Below are positions 26,114-36,050 of a DNA stretch of 64,000 nt, one piece after another (the first letter of the stretch is position 1; the number at the start of each line of letters is the position of its first letter). Source of the DNA: Aquabacterium sp. NJ1 (GTDB lineage: Bacteria; Pseudomonadota; Gammaproteobacteria; Burkholderiales; Burkholderiaceae_C). The position numbers and the translations under genes were made by a program. Under the pieces are notes generated by a model. That model was not told where the DNA came from and did not search any database. It saw only the letters and a program-made list of their open reading frames with translations. The stretch covers positions 2,951,001 through 3,015,000 of the forward strand of contig NZ_JRKM01000001.1 in assembly GCF_000768065.1 (NCBI RefSeq). Direction: 5' to 3'.

Positions 26114-27927
26114 GCGTGAGGGCGCTCCTGACGCGGGCGTGGCGTTTTGACAGCCCGCGCGTGCTGTCCGCGCAGATGACGCTGCTGGACCGCAACCTGC
26201 CTTATGCCTTTGTGATCTCGGCGCTGGTGGCCTTGTTGACGGCATGGATCGGCAGCCGCACGGTGCATGTGGCCGGGACCTGGGCATGGGCTGGCGCCAC
26301 AATGGCGATGACCTTGTTGTGCCTGTCGGTGCGGCATGCGCTGCCGCGGCCCAGCGATGTCGCGCGCGTGGCGGTGTATGCCCATGTGGTGCGCCTGATG
26401 GCTGTCATCCTTGGGCTGTGCTGGGGCGCGATGGGCGTGTTGTGGCTGGACAAGGCCAACCCCATGTCGATCGCCATCGTGCTGGGCATCTCGGCGGGCA
26501 TGAACTCTGGGGGGTTGGCGGTGTTCGCGCCGTCGTGGCCGGTGGCCATCGGCTACTGGGTGGCCAGCATCGTGCCCGTGATGACCGTGTTGCTGCGCTC
26601 CAGCGATGAGTTCAGTTTCATGATGGGGTTGGCCGTGGCGCTCTACCTGCTGGCCATGACGGTGTTCTCTTACTTCGCGGCACAGGGCGCCTTGAAGGCC
26701 ATTGAGCTGGGCTTTGAAAACGAGGGCCTGGTCAGGCGTTTGCGTGACCAGACGCAGCGCGCGCTGGAGGCGCGGCAGGTGGCCGAGGTGGCGCTGGCCG
26801 AGGCCGAGGAGGCCAACCGGGCCAAGACGGTGTTCCTGGCTTCAGCCAGCCACGACCTGCGCCAGCCGCTGCATGCCATGGGCCTGTTCCTCAACGCCCT
26901 GGCGCGAGCCGGCCTCAATGAACGCCAGCAGCAATTGCTGCAGCAGGCGCAGGCCTCGGCGTCGGCCACGGGCGAGATGCTCAACACCTTGATGGATTTT
27001 TCCAAGGTGGATGCGGGCGTGGTCAAGCCGCAGATGCAGCCTTTCGCCTTGCAGCCGATGTTCCGCAAGCTGGAGCGCGAGATGGCGCCACTGGCCGAGG
27101 AAAAAGGCCTGGCGTTTCGCATGCGGGACACCTCGGTGATCCTGCACGCGGACCCGGCGCTGGTGGAGATGATCCTGCGCAACCTGGTGCTCAATGCCAT
27201 CCGCTACACTGAGCGGGGCGCCTTGTTGCTGGCTTGCCGGCGTCGCGGTGCGCGGGCCTGGCTGGAAGTCTGGGACACCGGCGTGGGCATCCCGGCGGAT
27301 CAGCACGAAGCGATCTTTCGGGAGTTCCACCAGTTGGGCAACCCGGAGCGGGACCGCCGCAAGGGCCTGGGGCTGGGGCTGGCCATCGTGCAGGGCCTGG
27401 CCCGGGCGATGAGCGTGGACATCAGCCTTCAGTCCAGGCCCGGGCGAGGCTCGGTGTTTCGCCTGGCGCTGCCGGTGAGCAAGTCGCCCTGGCACCCTGC
27501 TGACGTGGTGGCCACAGACGAGCCCGATCTCAGCGGCTTGCGGGTGCTGTTGATCGATGACGATGAGACCGTGCGTGCGGCCATGTGCGATCTGCTGGCC
27601 ACCTGGGGCTGCTGGTGCGAGCCGGCGGCCTCGGATGCGGAGGCGCTGCGCATCCTGGATCGCTTCGAGCCTGACGTGGTCCTGGCCGATTACCGGCTGC
27701 GCAGCCACCGTACGGGCTTGCAGGCGGTGCAGGCCGTGCGTGAGCGCATGGGGCGCATGGTGCCGTCTGCCATCATCACCGGGGACACGGCGCCTGAGCG
27801 CCTGCGTGAGGCGCACGCCAGCGGGCTGCCTTTGTTGCACAAGCCTGTGCCGGCCGATTGCCTGCAGTCGATGCTGTTCAGCTTGTGGCGCGAGGCGGCG
27901 CCTCCGGCGTCTTCCGCGTTTGCATGA
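26110..27927 (+). CDS. Hybrid sensor histidine kinase with C-terminal receiver
   Basis: This 605-residue inner-membrane kinase has about six hydrophobic segments (residues 30-195) with no periplasmic sensor domain, then a coiled linker with many Glu/Ala residues. HisKA carries His248 in ASASHDLRQPLHAM, a variant typical of the LuxR-partnered hybrid kinases; HATPase has VLNAIRYTE and DTGVGIP. A C-terminal receiver domain starts near residue 480 (LRVLLIDDDETV) with Asp527. It overlaps the response regulator gene by four bases (ATGA), so the pair forms a two-gene signalling operon. Its last 50 bases overlap the convergent MFS gene. Confidence 0.92.
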   Translation: MSVRALLTRAWRFDSPRVLSAQMTLLDRNLPYAFVISALVALLTAWIGSRTVHVAGTWAWAGATMAMTLLCLSVRHALPRPSDVARVAVYAHVVRLMAVILGLCWGAMGVLWLDKANPMSIAIVLGISAGMNSGGLAVFAPSWPVAIGYWVASIVPVMTVLLRSSDEFSFMMGLAVALYLLAMTVFSYFAAQGALKAIELGFENEGLVRRLRDQTQRALEARQVAEVALAEAEEANRAKTVFLASASHDLRQPLHAMGLFLNALARAGLNERQQQLLQQAQASASATGEMLNTLMDFSKVDAGVVKPQMQPFALQPMFRKLEREMAPLAEEKGLAFRMRDTSVILHADPALVEMILRNLVLNAIRYTERGALLLACRRRGARAWLEVWDTGVGIPADQHEAIFREFHQLGNPERDRRKGLGLGLAIVQGLARAMSVDISLQSRPGRGSVFRLALPVSKSPWHPADVVATDEPDLSGLRVLLIDDDETVRAAMCDLLATWGCWCEPAASDAEALRILDRFEPDVVLADYRLRSHRTGLQAVQAVRERMGRMVPSAIITGDTAPERLREAHASGLPLLHKPVPADCLQSMLFSLWREAAPPASSAFA

Positions 27928-29056
27928 GCAGCAGGCTGAGCGCCAGTACCGCCAGCCAGCTGCCCTGGCCACCCACGCCGAAGTGGTCAAACACCCAGCC
28001 GCTGACCAGCGGGCCCAAGGCGCCACCAGCGGTGTAACCCGCGATCATGGCCGAGGTACCCGCCAGGGCCGAGGTGTCGGCGAAATCGTGGGCCACGCGG
28101 ATCATGCTGAGCGTGTAGAGCGCGCCGCCTATGCCGCCCCAGGCTGCGGCACACACCCAGATCAGCGTGGGCCAGGTCGAGGCCTGAACGAAGGCGAGTG
28201 CGCTCAGCACCAGCGCCCCAGCCCCCAGCGCAAACAGGCGCCGTGCGGGCAGGTGGTCGGCCAGCCAGCCCGTGGGGTACTGGAAGACGAAGCTGCCCAT
28301 GCCCAGCGCGCCCGCGATGGACGTGGCAGCGGCCAGGTTCATGCCGATCTGCGAGCCGTAAGCCGTGGTGATGGAGCCCAGGCCAACCTCGAAGACCCCA
28401 CCGACCACGGCGGCCCAGGCCAGGCCAGGCCGAAAGCGCCAGGCGCTCAGCAGGCTCATGGGCTCGTGGTCGTCGTGCATGGCCTTGAGCTGGGTGACGG
28501 CGGGCGTCAGCGTGATCAGCAGGCCCAGGGCCAGGCCACCTGCGGCGATGGCATTGGCCTCGATGGGGCCGATGCGCAGCAGGCCGGGCAGCATGGGGCC
28601 CAGCGCCATGCCCGCGCCCAGCAGGGCCTGGTAAAGGCCGGTGAGGCGGCCGCGGTGGCTGGGCGGCACGTTGTGCGCGATCAGGGCTTCGGTGGCGTTC
28701 CAGGCCGCGGCGGCGCCCATGCCGGCCATCAGGCCCAGGCCGCACCAGATGCGGTAGTCATCGGTGAGCAGGTAGCCCAGGCAGGAGATGAGCTCCAGCA
28801 GCAGGCCGGCGCGGTAGGCCTGGCCCACGCCCACGCGGGCAAACAGCTGCGGCACCAGCGGCACGAGCGCGGCCACGCTGATGAAGGGCAGCATGGCGAA
28901 CAGGCCGATGGCGGTGCTGCTGGCACCGGCGGTCTGCAGGCGCACGGCCAGCACGGGGTTGAGCAGGCTGTAGCTCAGCACCACCAGGGTGGTGCCCAGC
29001 ATCACGCGCAGCAGGCCAGGGGGCAGCTTGGGGGCGGCGGAGGTCAGGTCAGCCAT
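27878..29056 (-). CDS. Major facilitator superfamily transporter
   Basis: This 392-residue inner-membrane permease has about 12 hydrophobic helices and a central cytoplasmic loop (TQLKAMHDDHEPM). After helix II it shows an MFS A-like loop (VPQLFARVGVGQAYRAG), and a second one in the C-terminal half (YPTGWLADHLPARRLF). Such proteins couple substrate movement to the proton gradient; the substrate is not predictable from sequence alone. The ATG at 29056 lies inside the end of corA (13-base overlap), indicating translational coupling. A longer in-frame reading upstream is antisense-free but inside corA and not credible. Confidence 0.86.
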   Translation of the reverse strand: MADLTSAAPKLPPGLLRVMLGTTLVVLSYSLLNPVLAVRLQTAGASSTAIGLFAMLPFISVAALVPLVPQLFARVGVGQAYRAGLLLELISCLGYLLTDDYRIWCGLGLMAGMGAAAAWNATEALIAHNVPPSHRGRLTGLYQALLGAGMALGPMLPGLLRIGPIEANAIAAGGLALGLLITLTPAVTQLKAMHDDHEPMSLLSAWRFRPGLAWAAVVGGVFEVGLGSITTAYGSQIGMNLAAATSIAGALGMGSFVFQYPTGWLADHLPARRLFALGAGALVLSALAFVQASTWPTLIWVCAAAWGGIGGALYTLSMIRVAHDFADTSALAGTSAMIAGYTAGGALGPLVSGWVFDHFGVGGQGSWLAVLALSLLLMQTRKTPEAPPRATS

Positions 29057-30006
29057 CCTCGCTTGTAGAAGTACCACATGGGCACCAGCGCGCTGGCCAC
29101 CATCAGGGCCACGGTATAGGGGTAGCTCCACTCACCCAGCCACAGCAGCTCGGGGAAGCGCAGGTTCATGCCGTACACGCTGGCCACCAGGGTGGGTGGC
29201 AGCAGGGCCACCGAGGCCACCGAGAAGATCTTGATGATCTTGTTCTGGTTGATGTTGATGAAACCGACGGTGGCGTCCATCAGGAAGTTGATCTTGTCGA
29301 ACAGGAAGGCCGTGTGGCTGTCCAGCGAGTCGATGTCGCGCAGGATCTGGCGGGCCTCTTCGAACTGGTCGGCGTTGAGCATGCGGGCGCGCATCATGAA
29401 GCTCACGGCGCGGCGCGTGTCCATCACGTTGCGGCGGATGCGGCCGTTCAAGTCTTCCTGGCGGGCGATGGCGGCCAGGGCCTCGGCGGCCGCGGCGTCG
29501 TTCACCGCGTTCTGCAGCACCTTCTTGCTGACCTTTTCGAGGTCGTCGTAGATGCCTTCGAGCGTGTCGGCGGAGTACTCGGCATCGGCGTCATACAGCT
29601 TGAGCAGCACGTCCTTGGCGTCTTCGATCAGGGCCGGGATGCGGCGCGCGCGCATGCGCAGCAGGCGGAACACCGGCAGGTCTTCCTTGTGGACGGAGAA
29701 CAGCACGTTCTCATGCAGGATGAAGGCCACGCGGACGTTGCGCGGGGCTTCGTCGTCGTCGATCAGGAAGTCGGAGCGGATGTGCACGGCGCCGTCTTCT
29801 TCGTAGAAGCGGGCGGATTCTTCCAGGTCGTCGTCGATGATGTCGGCGGGGATGACCAGGCCGAACTTGACGGCGATCCAGCCTTTTTCTTCAGGGGTGG
29901 GGGCTTCCAGGTCGACCCAGACCGGACGAGCGGGCGTGAGCTCGTCGAGGCTGTCGATTTCTTCCTGAAACAGCCGGCCATTGGCCAGCGTGAACACGTT
30001 GAGCAT
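29044..30006 (-). CDS. corA: CorA-type magnesium/cobalt transporter
   Basis: This 320-residue CIT-family ion channel should form pentamers. It has a large cytoplasmic N-terminal domain (1-255), with a long helix region containing the MDTRRAVSFMMRARML segment, then two C-terminal membrane helices. The first helix is followed by the selectivity motif YGMN, and the positively charged C-terminus KRGWLT is typical. A GGAG site six bases before the ATG supports the start. It is first gene of a two-gene unit with the MFS permease. No Mg-sensing leader (M-box-like) was recognised upstream. Confidence 0.94.
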   Translation of the reverse strand: MLNVFTLANGRLFQEEIDSLDELTPARPVWVDLEAPTPEEKGWIAVKFGLVIPADIIDDDLEESARFYEEDGAVHIRSDFLIDDDEAPRNVRVAFILHENVLFSVHKEDLPVFRLLRMRARRIPALIEDAKDVLLKLYDADAEYSADTLEGIYDDLEKVSKKVLQNAVNDAAAAEALAAIARQEDLNGRIRRNVMDTRRAVSFMMRARMLNADQFEEARQILRDIDSLDSHTAFLFDKINFLMDATVGFININQNKIIKIFSVASVALLPPTLVASVYGMNLRFPELLWLGEWSYPYTVALMVASALVPMWYFYKRGWLT

Positions 30007-30390
30007 GCGGTCTCCAGCACGTGGGCCCCGGGCTCAGGCCAGCGGGTGAACGTACAGGTTGAGGGACGGGGTGAATGGTGTGGCCGCCCCCTCCCGCTTG
30101 GCCGGCCGCCCGGATGTTGCATGGGCTGGCTGGGCCTCACCTGGCTTGCGTGCCCCTTGACTGCAGGGCCGGGTCCAGGTGGCTGGAGTGGGCGGTCACC
30201 GAGGGTGACTGTCCAAGGTGATCGCTCCAAAGTCGCCGCATGGCGGCAAGGCTTGCATTATCGCCTGCTCTGGCCGGGCGAGCAGGGCTTGTTGCACCAA
30301 GATTGCACCAAAAAGTCGGCATGAATGTCTTGATGCGTGGCCTGATGAACGCGCGCTGGCGAGCGGCCGGCCGGGGTGTATGGTGGCGGC
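30007..30390. other. Intergenic region between corA and a LysR gene
   Basis: This 384-base GC-rich gap separates two divergent genes. Apart from the TTGCACCAA direct repeat at 30292-30311, I see no gene, RNA or clear promoter here. Confidence 0.6.
30292..30311 (+). repeat. Tandem TTGCACCAA repeat, candidate operator
   Basis: TTGCACCAA occurs at 30292-30300 and again at 30303-30311, an 11-base period that puts both copies on the same face of the helix. It lies about 80 bases before the LysR start, a plausible autoregulatory site. Not a canonical T-N11-A box. Confidence 0.4.
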
Positions 30391-31326
30391 ATGGTCTTGC
30401 CTGCATCCCGACTCGATCTCAACCTGTTTCGCGTGATGGACGCCGTGTACGAGCACGGCGGGATATCGGGCGCGGCGCGCCACTTGCACCTGAGCCAGCC
30501 GGCGGTCAGCCACGCCCTGACCCGCTTGCGGCGTGCCTGGGGTGACCCGCTGTTTGTGCGCCAGGGCAACCGCATGGTGCCCACCGAGCTGACGCGGCGG
30601 GTGATCGGCGAGGTACAGGCGCACCTGCGCGGCTTGCAGACCTTGATGGGACAGGCCGATACCTTCGACCCCGCGACGCTGGACATGACCTTGCGCCTGG
30701 GCATGCGCGACGTGCTGGAGGCCATCACCCTGCCGCCGCTGATGGCGCGCCTGGCCGAGGTGGCGCCCCGCGCGAAGCTGGCCAGCGTGCGGGTCGCGCA
30801 CGATGCGCTGGAGCAGGTGCTGACGCAAGGCGAGGTTGATCTGGTGATCGACCGGCAGCGGCGTGTCGGTGGGCACATCAAAGGGGTACACCTGGCCGAC
30901 GAGACGCTGGCGGTGATCATGCGACAGGGGCATCCTCTGGCCAGGCGCAAGCTGGATCTGGCCGCGTACTTGAAGCAGCAGCATGTGATGGTGACGCTGC
31001 AGCCTGAGCAGCCGGACCCGCTGCAGGCGGTCTGGGCGGCGATGGGGCAGGGGCAGCGCGACGTGATCCTGCGTTGCCAGCATTACTTTGCGGCTGCGAA
31101 TGTGGTCGCACACAGCGATACTTTGCTGACCTTGCCGCGCACCTATGCGCTGGAGCTGACGCGGGCCTTGCCCCTGTTGGTGTGCGAACTGCCGGTGGCG
31201 GTGCCACCATTGGGGATCTGGATGTACTGGCACGCCGACCGGGAGGCGGACCCGGTGCATGCCTGGCTGCGCGAGAGCCTGCAGCAGGGCGTGTACGCGT
31301 CCATGGGCTTGTTGCAGCCACGTTGA
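30391..31326 (+). CDS. LysR-family transcriptional regulator
   Basis: This 311-residue regulator has an N-terminal winged helix-turn-helix (GGISGAARHLHLSQPAVSHALTRLRR, about residues 25-52) and a two-lobed effector domain. The LHLSQPAVSHALTRLR segment and the following DPLFVRQGN/RMVPTELT match the NodD/LinR-like branch that senses aromatic or aliphatic ligands. The ATG at 30391 is preferred to an upstream GTG at 30376. It is divergent from corA over 384 bases and followed 14 bases later by a small membrane protein gene. Target genes are not evident. Confidence 0.92.
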   Translation: MVLPASRLDLNLFRVMDAVYEHGGISGAARHLHLSQPAVSHALTRLRRAWGDPLFVRQGNRMVPTELTRRVIGEVQAHLRGLQTLMGQADTFDPATLDMTLRLGMRDVLEAITLPPLMARLAEVAPRAKLASVRVAHDALEQVLTQGEVDLVIDRQRRVGGHIKGVHLADETLAVIMRQGHPLARRKLDLAAYLKQQHVMVTLQPEQPDPLQAVWAAMGQGQRDVILRCQHYFAAANVVAHSDTLLTLPRTYALELTRALPLLVCELPVAVPPLGIWMYWHADREADPVHAWLRESLQQGVYASMGLLQPR

Positions 31327-31340
31327 GGAGGCTTCCCGAC

Positions 31341-31751
31341 ATGAACACCCGCATGAGCCGTTTCGGGCGTAGCGACGATGGACGGCGCCTGGCCGTGCTG
31401 GCCGAGGCGCTGTACCTCACGAACCTGCTGGTGCTGCCCGGTCTGGCCTTTGTCGCCCTGTTGTGGCTGTGGCTGCAACACAAGGACGGCGCACCGCCGC
31501 TGGCGCGTCAGCACCTGAAGCAGGCAGTGTGGGCCAGCGTTGTCAGCGGGGTCCTGATCGTCTGCCTGTCGGTGGGTCTGGTGGCCCTGGGCGACTGGCA
31601 TCAGCCGCTGACCTGGGTGGTGGTCATCACCTACTTCGTGTGCGTGCACGGCATGCTGGTGCTGCTGGGCATGTTCGCGCTGGCCAAGGCCATGGCGGGC
31701 CTGCCGTGGCGCTACCCGGTGATCGGGCCCCGCCAGGCCGAAGGCGTGTGA
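31341..31751 (+). CDS. Small membrane protein, possibly DUF4870-like
   Basis: This 136-residue protein has a polar N-terminus and three hydrophobic helices (about 25-47, 63-86 and 90-115), with the segment ARQHLKQAVWASVVSGV between the first two, reminiscent of DUF4870-type proteins (FIxHHxxQAL pattern). GAGGAGG before the ATG at 31341 gives a strong ribosome site, so it is probably cotranscribed with the LysR gene ending 14 bases upstream. The function is unknown and the family call is tentative. Confidence 0.65.
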   Translation: MNTRMSRFGRSDDGRRLAVLAEALYLTNLLVLPGLAFVALLWLWLQHKDGAPPLARQHLKQAVWASVVSGVLIVCLSVGLVALGDWHQPLTWVVVITYFVCVHGMLVLLGMFALAKAMAGLPWRYPVIGPRQAEGV

Positions 31752-31763
31752 CGCGTGGCCCAC

Positions 31764-31804
31764 AAGTCATGCAGGATGTGCATGACTTGCGATGAAAATT
31801 CATC
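31764..31804. promoter_or_regulatory. Two palindromes, candidate operator of the acyl-CoA dehydrogenase operon
   Basis: AAGTCATGCA (31764-31773) is the perfect inverse of TGCATGACTT (31779-31788) around five bases. Three bases later GATGAA/TTCATC (31791-31804) forms a second palindrome. Neither is followed by a T tract. They lie 73-113 bases before the dehydrogenase start, where a TetR-type repressor could bind. Confidence 0.5.
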
Positions 31805-31876
31805 ATTTGATGCACACCTTGAAGCGGCGTAGCATCCCTGACGTTGACCGAATGACCCACCCATCAGGAGACGAGC

Positions 31877-33109
<1,233 letters not shown>

Positions 33110-33120
33110 GCGAGCCCACA

Positions 33121-34227
33121 TTGAGCGACAACACGAAGAACAAAGGCATCGAAGACCAGGGCGGGCGAGTCCGCGCTGGTGAAGAGCTCAATACGGCGGG
33201 TGTGGACGCATGGCTGAAGGGCCATGTGCCCAGCCTGCAGGGCCAGCCGGAGATCACGCAGTTTTCAGGCGGGGCGTCCAACTGGACGTACCGCTTGAAG
33301 TACACGGGTGGTGAGCATGGGGGCGACTTCATCCTGCGCCGCCCACCCGCTGGCACCAAGGCCAAGGGCGCGCACGACATGGGCCGGGAATACCGTGTGC
33401 AGCAGGCCTTGAAGCCTGTGTACCCGGTGGTGCCCGCCATGATCGGGCTGTGCGAGGACGAGGCCGTGACCGGCAGCGAGTTCTATGTGATGGAGCGCAT
33501 CGCCGGCATCATCCCGCGCAAGAACATGCCGCGTGGGCTGAACCTCGATGCAGCCACCACGCGCAAGCTGTGCACCAACGTGCTGGACAAGCTGGTCGAG
33601 TTGCATCAGGTGGATGTCAAAGCCACCGGCTTGGACAGCCTGGGCAAGGGCAGCGGTTACTGCCAGCGCCAGATCGAGGGCTGGAGTCAACGCTACACCA
33701 AGGCCAAGACCTGGAACGTACCTTCCTACCAGTATGTGATGGCCTGGTTGAAAGAGCGCACGCCACAGGACGTGGCCAACGTCGTCATCCACAATGACTG
33801 GCGCTTTGACAACGTCATCCTGGCCGAGAACGACCCCACCAAAGTGATCGGCGTGCTCGACTGGGAAATGGCCACGCTGGGTGACCCGCTGATGGACCTG
33901 GGCAATGCCCTGGCCTACTGGATCCAGGCCGATGACAACAAGCTGATGATGGCCACGCGCCGCCAGCCCACGCACCTGCCCGGCATGCTGCGTCGTGAAG
34001 AGGTGGTGGACTACTACCTGGACAAGACCGGCTACCGGCTCGATCGCCAGTGGGACTGGGCCTTCTACGAGGTCTATGGCCTGTTCCGTCTGGCGGTGAT
34101 CGCGCAGCAGATCTACTACCGTTACCACCACAAGCAGACGCGCAACCCGGCCTTCAAGAACTTCTGGATCATCGTCAACTACCTGGACTGGCGCTGCAAG
34201 GGCCTGATCAAACGGGCCAGGGGCTGA
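33121..34227 (+). CDS. APH-type phosphotransferase paired with ACAD11-like dehydrogenase
   Basis: This 368-residue kinase-fold protein of the choline/aminoglycoside phosphotransferase superfamily has the catalytic loop HNDWRFDNVIL (Asp226) and the metal-binding GVLDWEMATLGDP (Asp247). The early segment FSGGASNWTYRLKY is the nucleotide loop. This is the branch fused to ACAD11 in animals and represented in Pseudomonas putida by LvaA, which phosphorylates a 4-hydroxyacyl-CoA so that the dehydrogenase-like partner can remove the phosphate. The reading starts at TTG (33121) because no ATG or GTG in frame precedes the conserved core; that start is uncertain. Confidence 0.88.
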   Translation: MSDNTKNKGIEDQGGRVRAGEELNTAGVDAWLKGHVPSLQGQPEITQFSGGASNWTYRLKYTGGEHGGDFILRRPPAGTKAKGAHDMGREYRVQQALKPVYPVVPAMIGLCEDEAVTGSEFYVMERIAGIIPRKNMPRGLNLDAATTRKLCTNVLDKLVELHQVDVKATGLDSLGKGSGYCQRQIEGWSQRYTKAKTWNVPSYQYVMAWLKERTPQDVANVVIHNDWRFDNVILAENDPTKVIGVLDWEMATLGDPLMDLGNALAYWIQADDNKLMMATRRQPTHLPGMLRREEVVDYYLDKTGYRLDRQWDWAFYEVYGLFRLAVIAQQIYYRYHHKQTRNPAFKNFWIIVNYLDWRCKGLIKRARG

Positions 34228-34285
34228 GGCCTCTCGCCACGCCATCGGGCAAGCACCTGACCGACCACGAAAGACACAGCACACC

Positions 34286-34978
34286 ATGGGCGCCATCTAC
34301 CTTCTGCGACACGGCCAGGCTTCGTTTGGCTCCAATAACTACGACCAGCTCTCGCCCGTGGGGCACCAGCAGGCCAAGGTGCTGGGCTCGGCCCTGAAGG
34401 CACGCGGCGTCAAGCCCGATGTGCTGATCAGCGGCACGATGCAGCGCCATCAGGAGACGGCCGCCGGTGCGCTCGGCGAGTTGGGTATCGAGCTGCCCTT
34501 GCAGCACCACGCGGGCGTCAACGAGTTCGACCACGAGAACGTGATCGAGGTGGCCGAGCCGCGCTATGTCGACAAGCTGGTGATGATGAGCGACATGGCC
34601 GCATCAGGTGACCCGCGCCGCACCTTCCAGAAGTTCTTCCAGGACGCGGTGGCGCGCTGGGTGGGCGGCAACCACGATGACGAGTACAACGAGCCCTGGT
34701 CGGTGTTCAAGCTGCGTGTGGTCTCGGCCCTTGAAGACCTGGTCAAGGCCACGCCACCCAAGGGCAGCACGCTGGTGTTCACCTCGGGCGGCACGATCAG
34801 CGTGATCTGCGCGCACCTGCTGGGCTTGAACGACGCGCAGGCCTTCACCATCAACTGGACGCTGGCCAATGTGGGCATCACCAAGATCCAGGCTGGGCGT
34901 GATGGCCTGCACCTGATTTCGGTGAACGAACACGCGCACGTTGAGGGCGCCCAGCCGCCCCTGCTCACCTACCGCTGA
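34286..34978 (+). CDS. Histidine phosphatase superfamily protein
   Basis: This 230-residue phosphoglycerate-mutase-like phosphatase has the phospho-acceptor motif YLLRHGQA (His9) near the N-terminus, SGTMQRHQETA supplying the second Arg, and a late TSGGTISV segment where a His is usual in many members. In this branch the position after TSG is Gly, which should be checked against homologues. The substrate is unknown. It is third in the run with the dehydrogenase and kinase genes, 58 bases after the kinase, so a phosphorylated or CoA-related metabolite is possible but not shown. Confidence 0.85.
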   Translation: MGAIYLLRHGQASFGSNNYDQLSPVGHQQAKVLGSALKARGVKPDVLISGTMQRHQETAAGALGELGIELPLQHHAGVNEFDHENVIEVAEPRYVDKLVMMSDMAASGDPRRTFQKFFQDAVARWVGGNHDDEYNEPWSVFKLRVVSALEDLVKATPPKGSTLVFTSGGTISVICAHLLGLNDAQAFTINWTLANVGITKIQAGRDGLHLISVNEHAHVEGAQPPLLTYR

Positions 34979-35054
34979 CGCATACTTCGGGGCTTGGGCC
35001 GGCACGCACGACCGCAACTGCAACGCCAGCCCGCATCAACAAGGAACAGCCAGG

Positions 35055-36002
35055 ATGAAAGCCCTCAAGATCGCAGGTGGTGTGCTCGCATTGGTGGTGG
35101 CGCTGGCCGGTGTCGGCATCGTGTCGGCCTGGGCGCCAGACCTCCCGGTCGAGTCGCTCAAAGCCCGCTGGGCCCCGGCGCCATCGCATTTCGTGGCGCT
35201 CAATGGCATGCAGGTGCACCTGCGTGATGAAGGCCCGCGTGACGACCCGCAACCCATCGTGCTGCTGCATGGCACCTCGGCCAGCCTGCATACCTGGGAA
35301 GGCTGGGTGGCCGCGCTCAAGGGCCAGCACCGCGTCATCACGGTGGATTTGCCTGGCTTTGGCCTGACAGGCCCTGCGCCCGATGGCGACTACCATTTGC
35401 CGCACTATGCCGACTTCGTGGTCAGCGTGCTGGATCACCTGCAGCTCAAGCAGGTGGTGCTGGCGGGCAACTCCCTGGGTGGCGAGATCGCGTGGATGAC
35501 GGCCGTGGGCCACCCCGAGCGCGTCAGCAAGTTGGTGCTGGTGGACGCGGGTGGCTACCCCTTCAAGACCGAGGGCATGCCCATTGGCTTCAAGATCGCG
35601 CGCATCCCGGCGCTCAAGCCGCTGATGACGCACATGTTGCCGCGCCACATGATCGAGTCCAGCGTGCGCAGCGTGTACGGTGACCCGTCCAAGGTGACGC
35701 CCGAGCTGATCGACCGTTACTACGAGTTGACGCTGCGCGAGGGCAACCGCGAATCCCTGGCGGCACGTTTCAGCCAGAGCCCGCTGGGCGCTCATGCCGA
35801 CCAGATCAAGCAGATCAAGCAGCCCACGCTGATCATCTGGGGTGGGCAGGATCACCTCATCACGCCTGACAACGCCGACAAGTTCCAGCATGACATCGCA
35901 GGCAGCCGACTGGTGGTGTTCGACAAGCTGGGCCATGTCCCGCAGGAAGAAGACCCCACCGCCACAGTCGAGGCCTTCAAGGCCTTCCTTGCGCCGCACT
36001 GA
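35055..36002 (+). CDS. Membrane-anchored alpha/beta hydrolase
   Basis: This 315-residue protein has an N-terminal hydrophobic helix (residues 4-25) acting as anchor or signal, then an alpha/beta-hydrolase domain. Seen: the oxyanion HGTSAS, nucleophile Ser140 in AGNSLGG, an acid in WGGQDHLI and a His in LGHVPQEE. The family covers esterases, lipases and thioesterases; the substrate cannot be deduced. An AAGGA site lies before the ATG at 35055. A longer upstream in-frame reading has no ribosome site. Fourth gene of the run. Confidence 0.88.
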   Translation: MKALKIAGGVLALVVALAGVGIVSAWAPDLPVESLKARWAPAPSHFVALNGMQVHLRDEGPRDDPQPIVLLHGTSASLHTWEGWVAALKGQHRVITVDLPGFGLTGPAPDGDYHLPHYADFVVSVLDHLQLKQVVLAGNSLGGEIAWMTAVGHPERVSKLVLVDAGGYPFKTEGMPIGFKIARIPALKPLMTHMLPRHMIESSVRSVYGDPSKVTPELIDRYYELTLREGNRESLAARFSQSPLGAHADQIKQIKQPTLIIWGGQDHLITPDNADKFQHDIAGSRLVVFDKLGHVPQEEDPTATVEAFKAFLAPH

Positions 36003-36050
36003 GGCAGGCAGCCTCCTTCCATCATCCGATCGTCGACATCACCACGCACC

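Noticed and set aside
30007..30390. Metal-sensing riboswitch upstream of corA
   Set aside because: No conserved M-box or similar core could be recognised on the minus strand.
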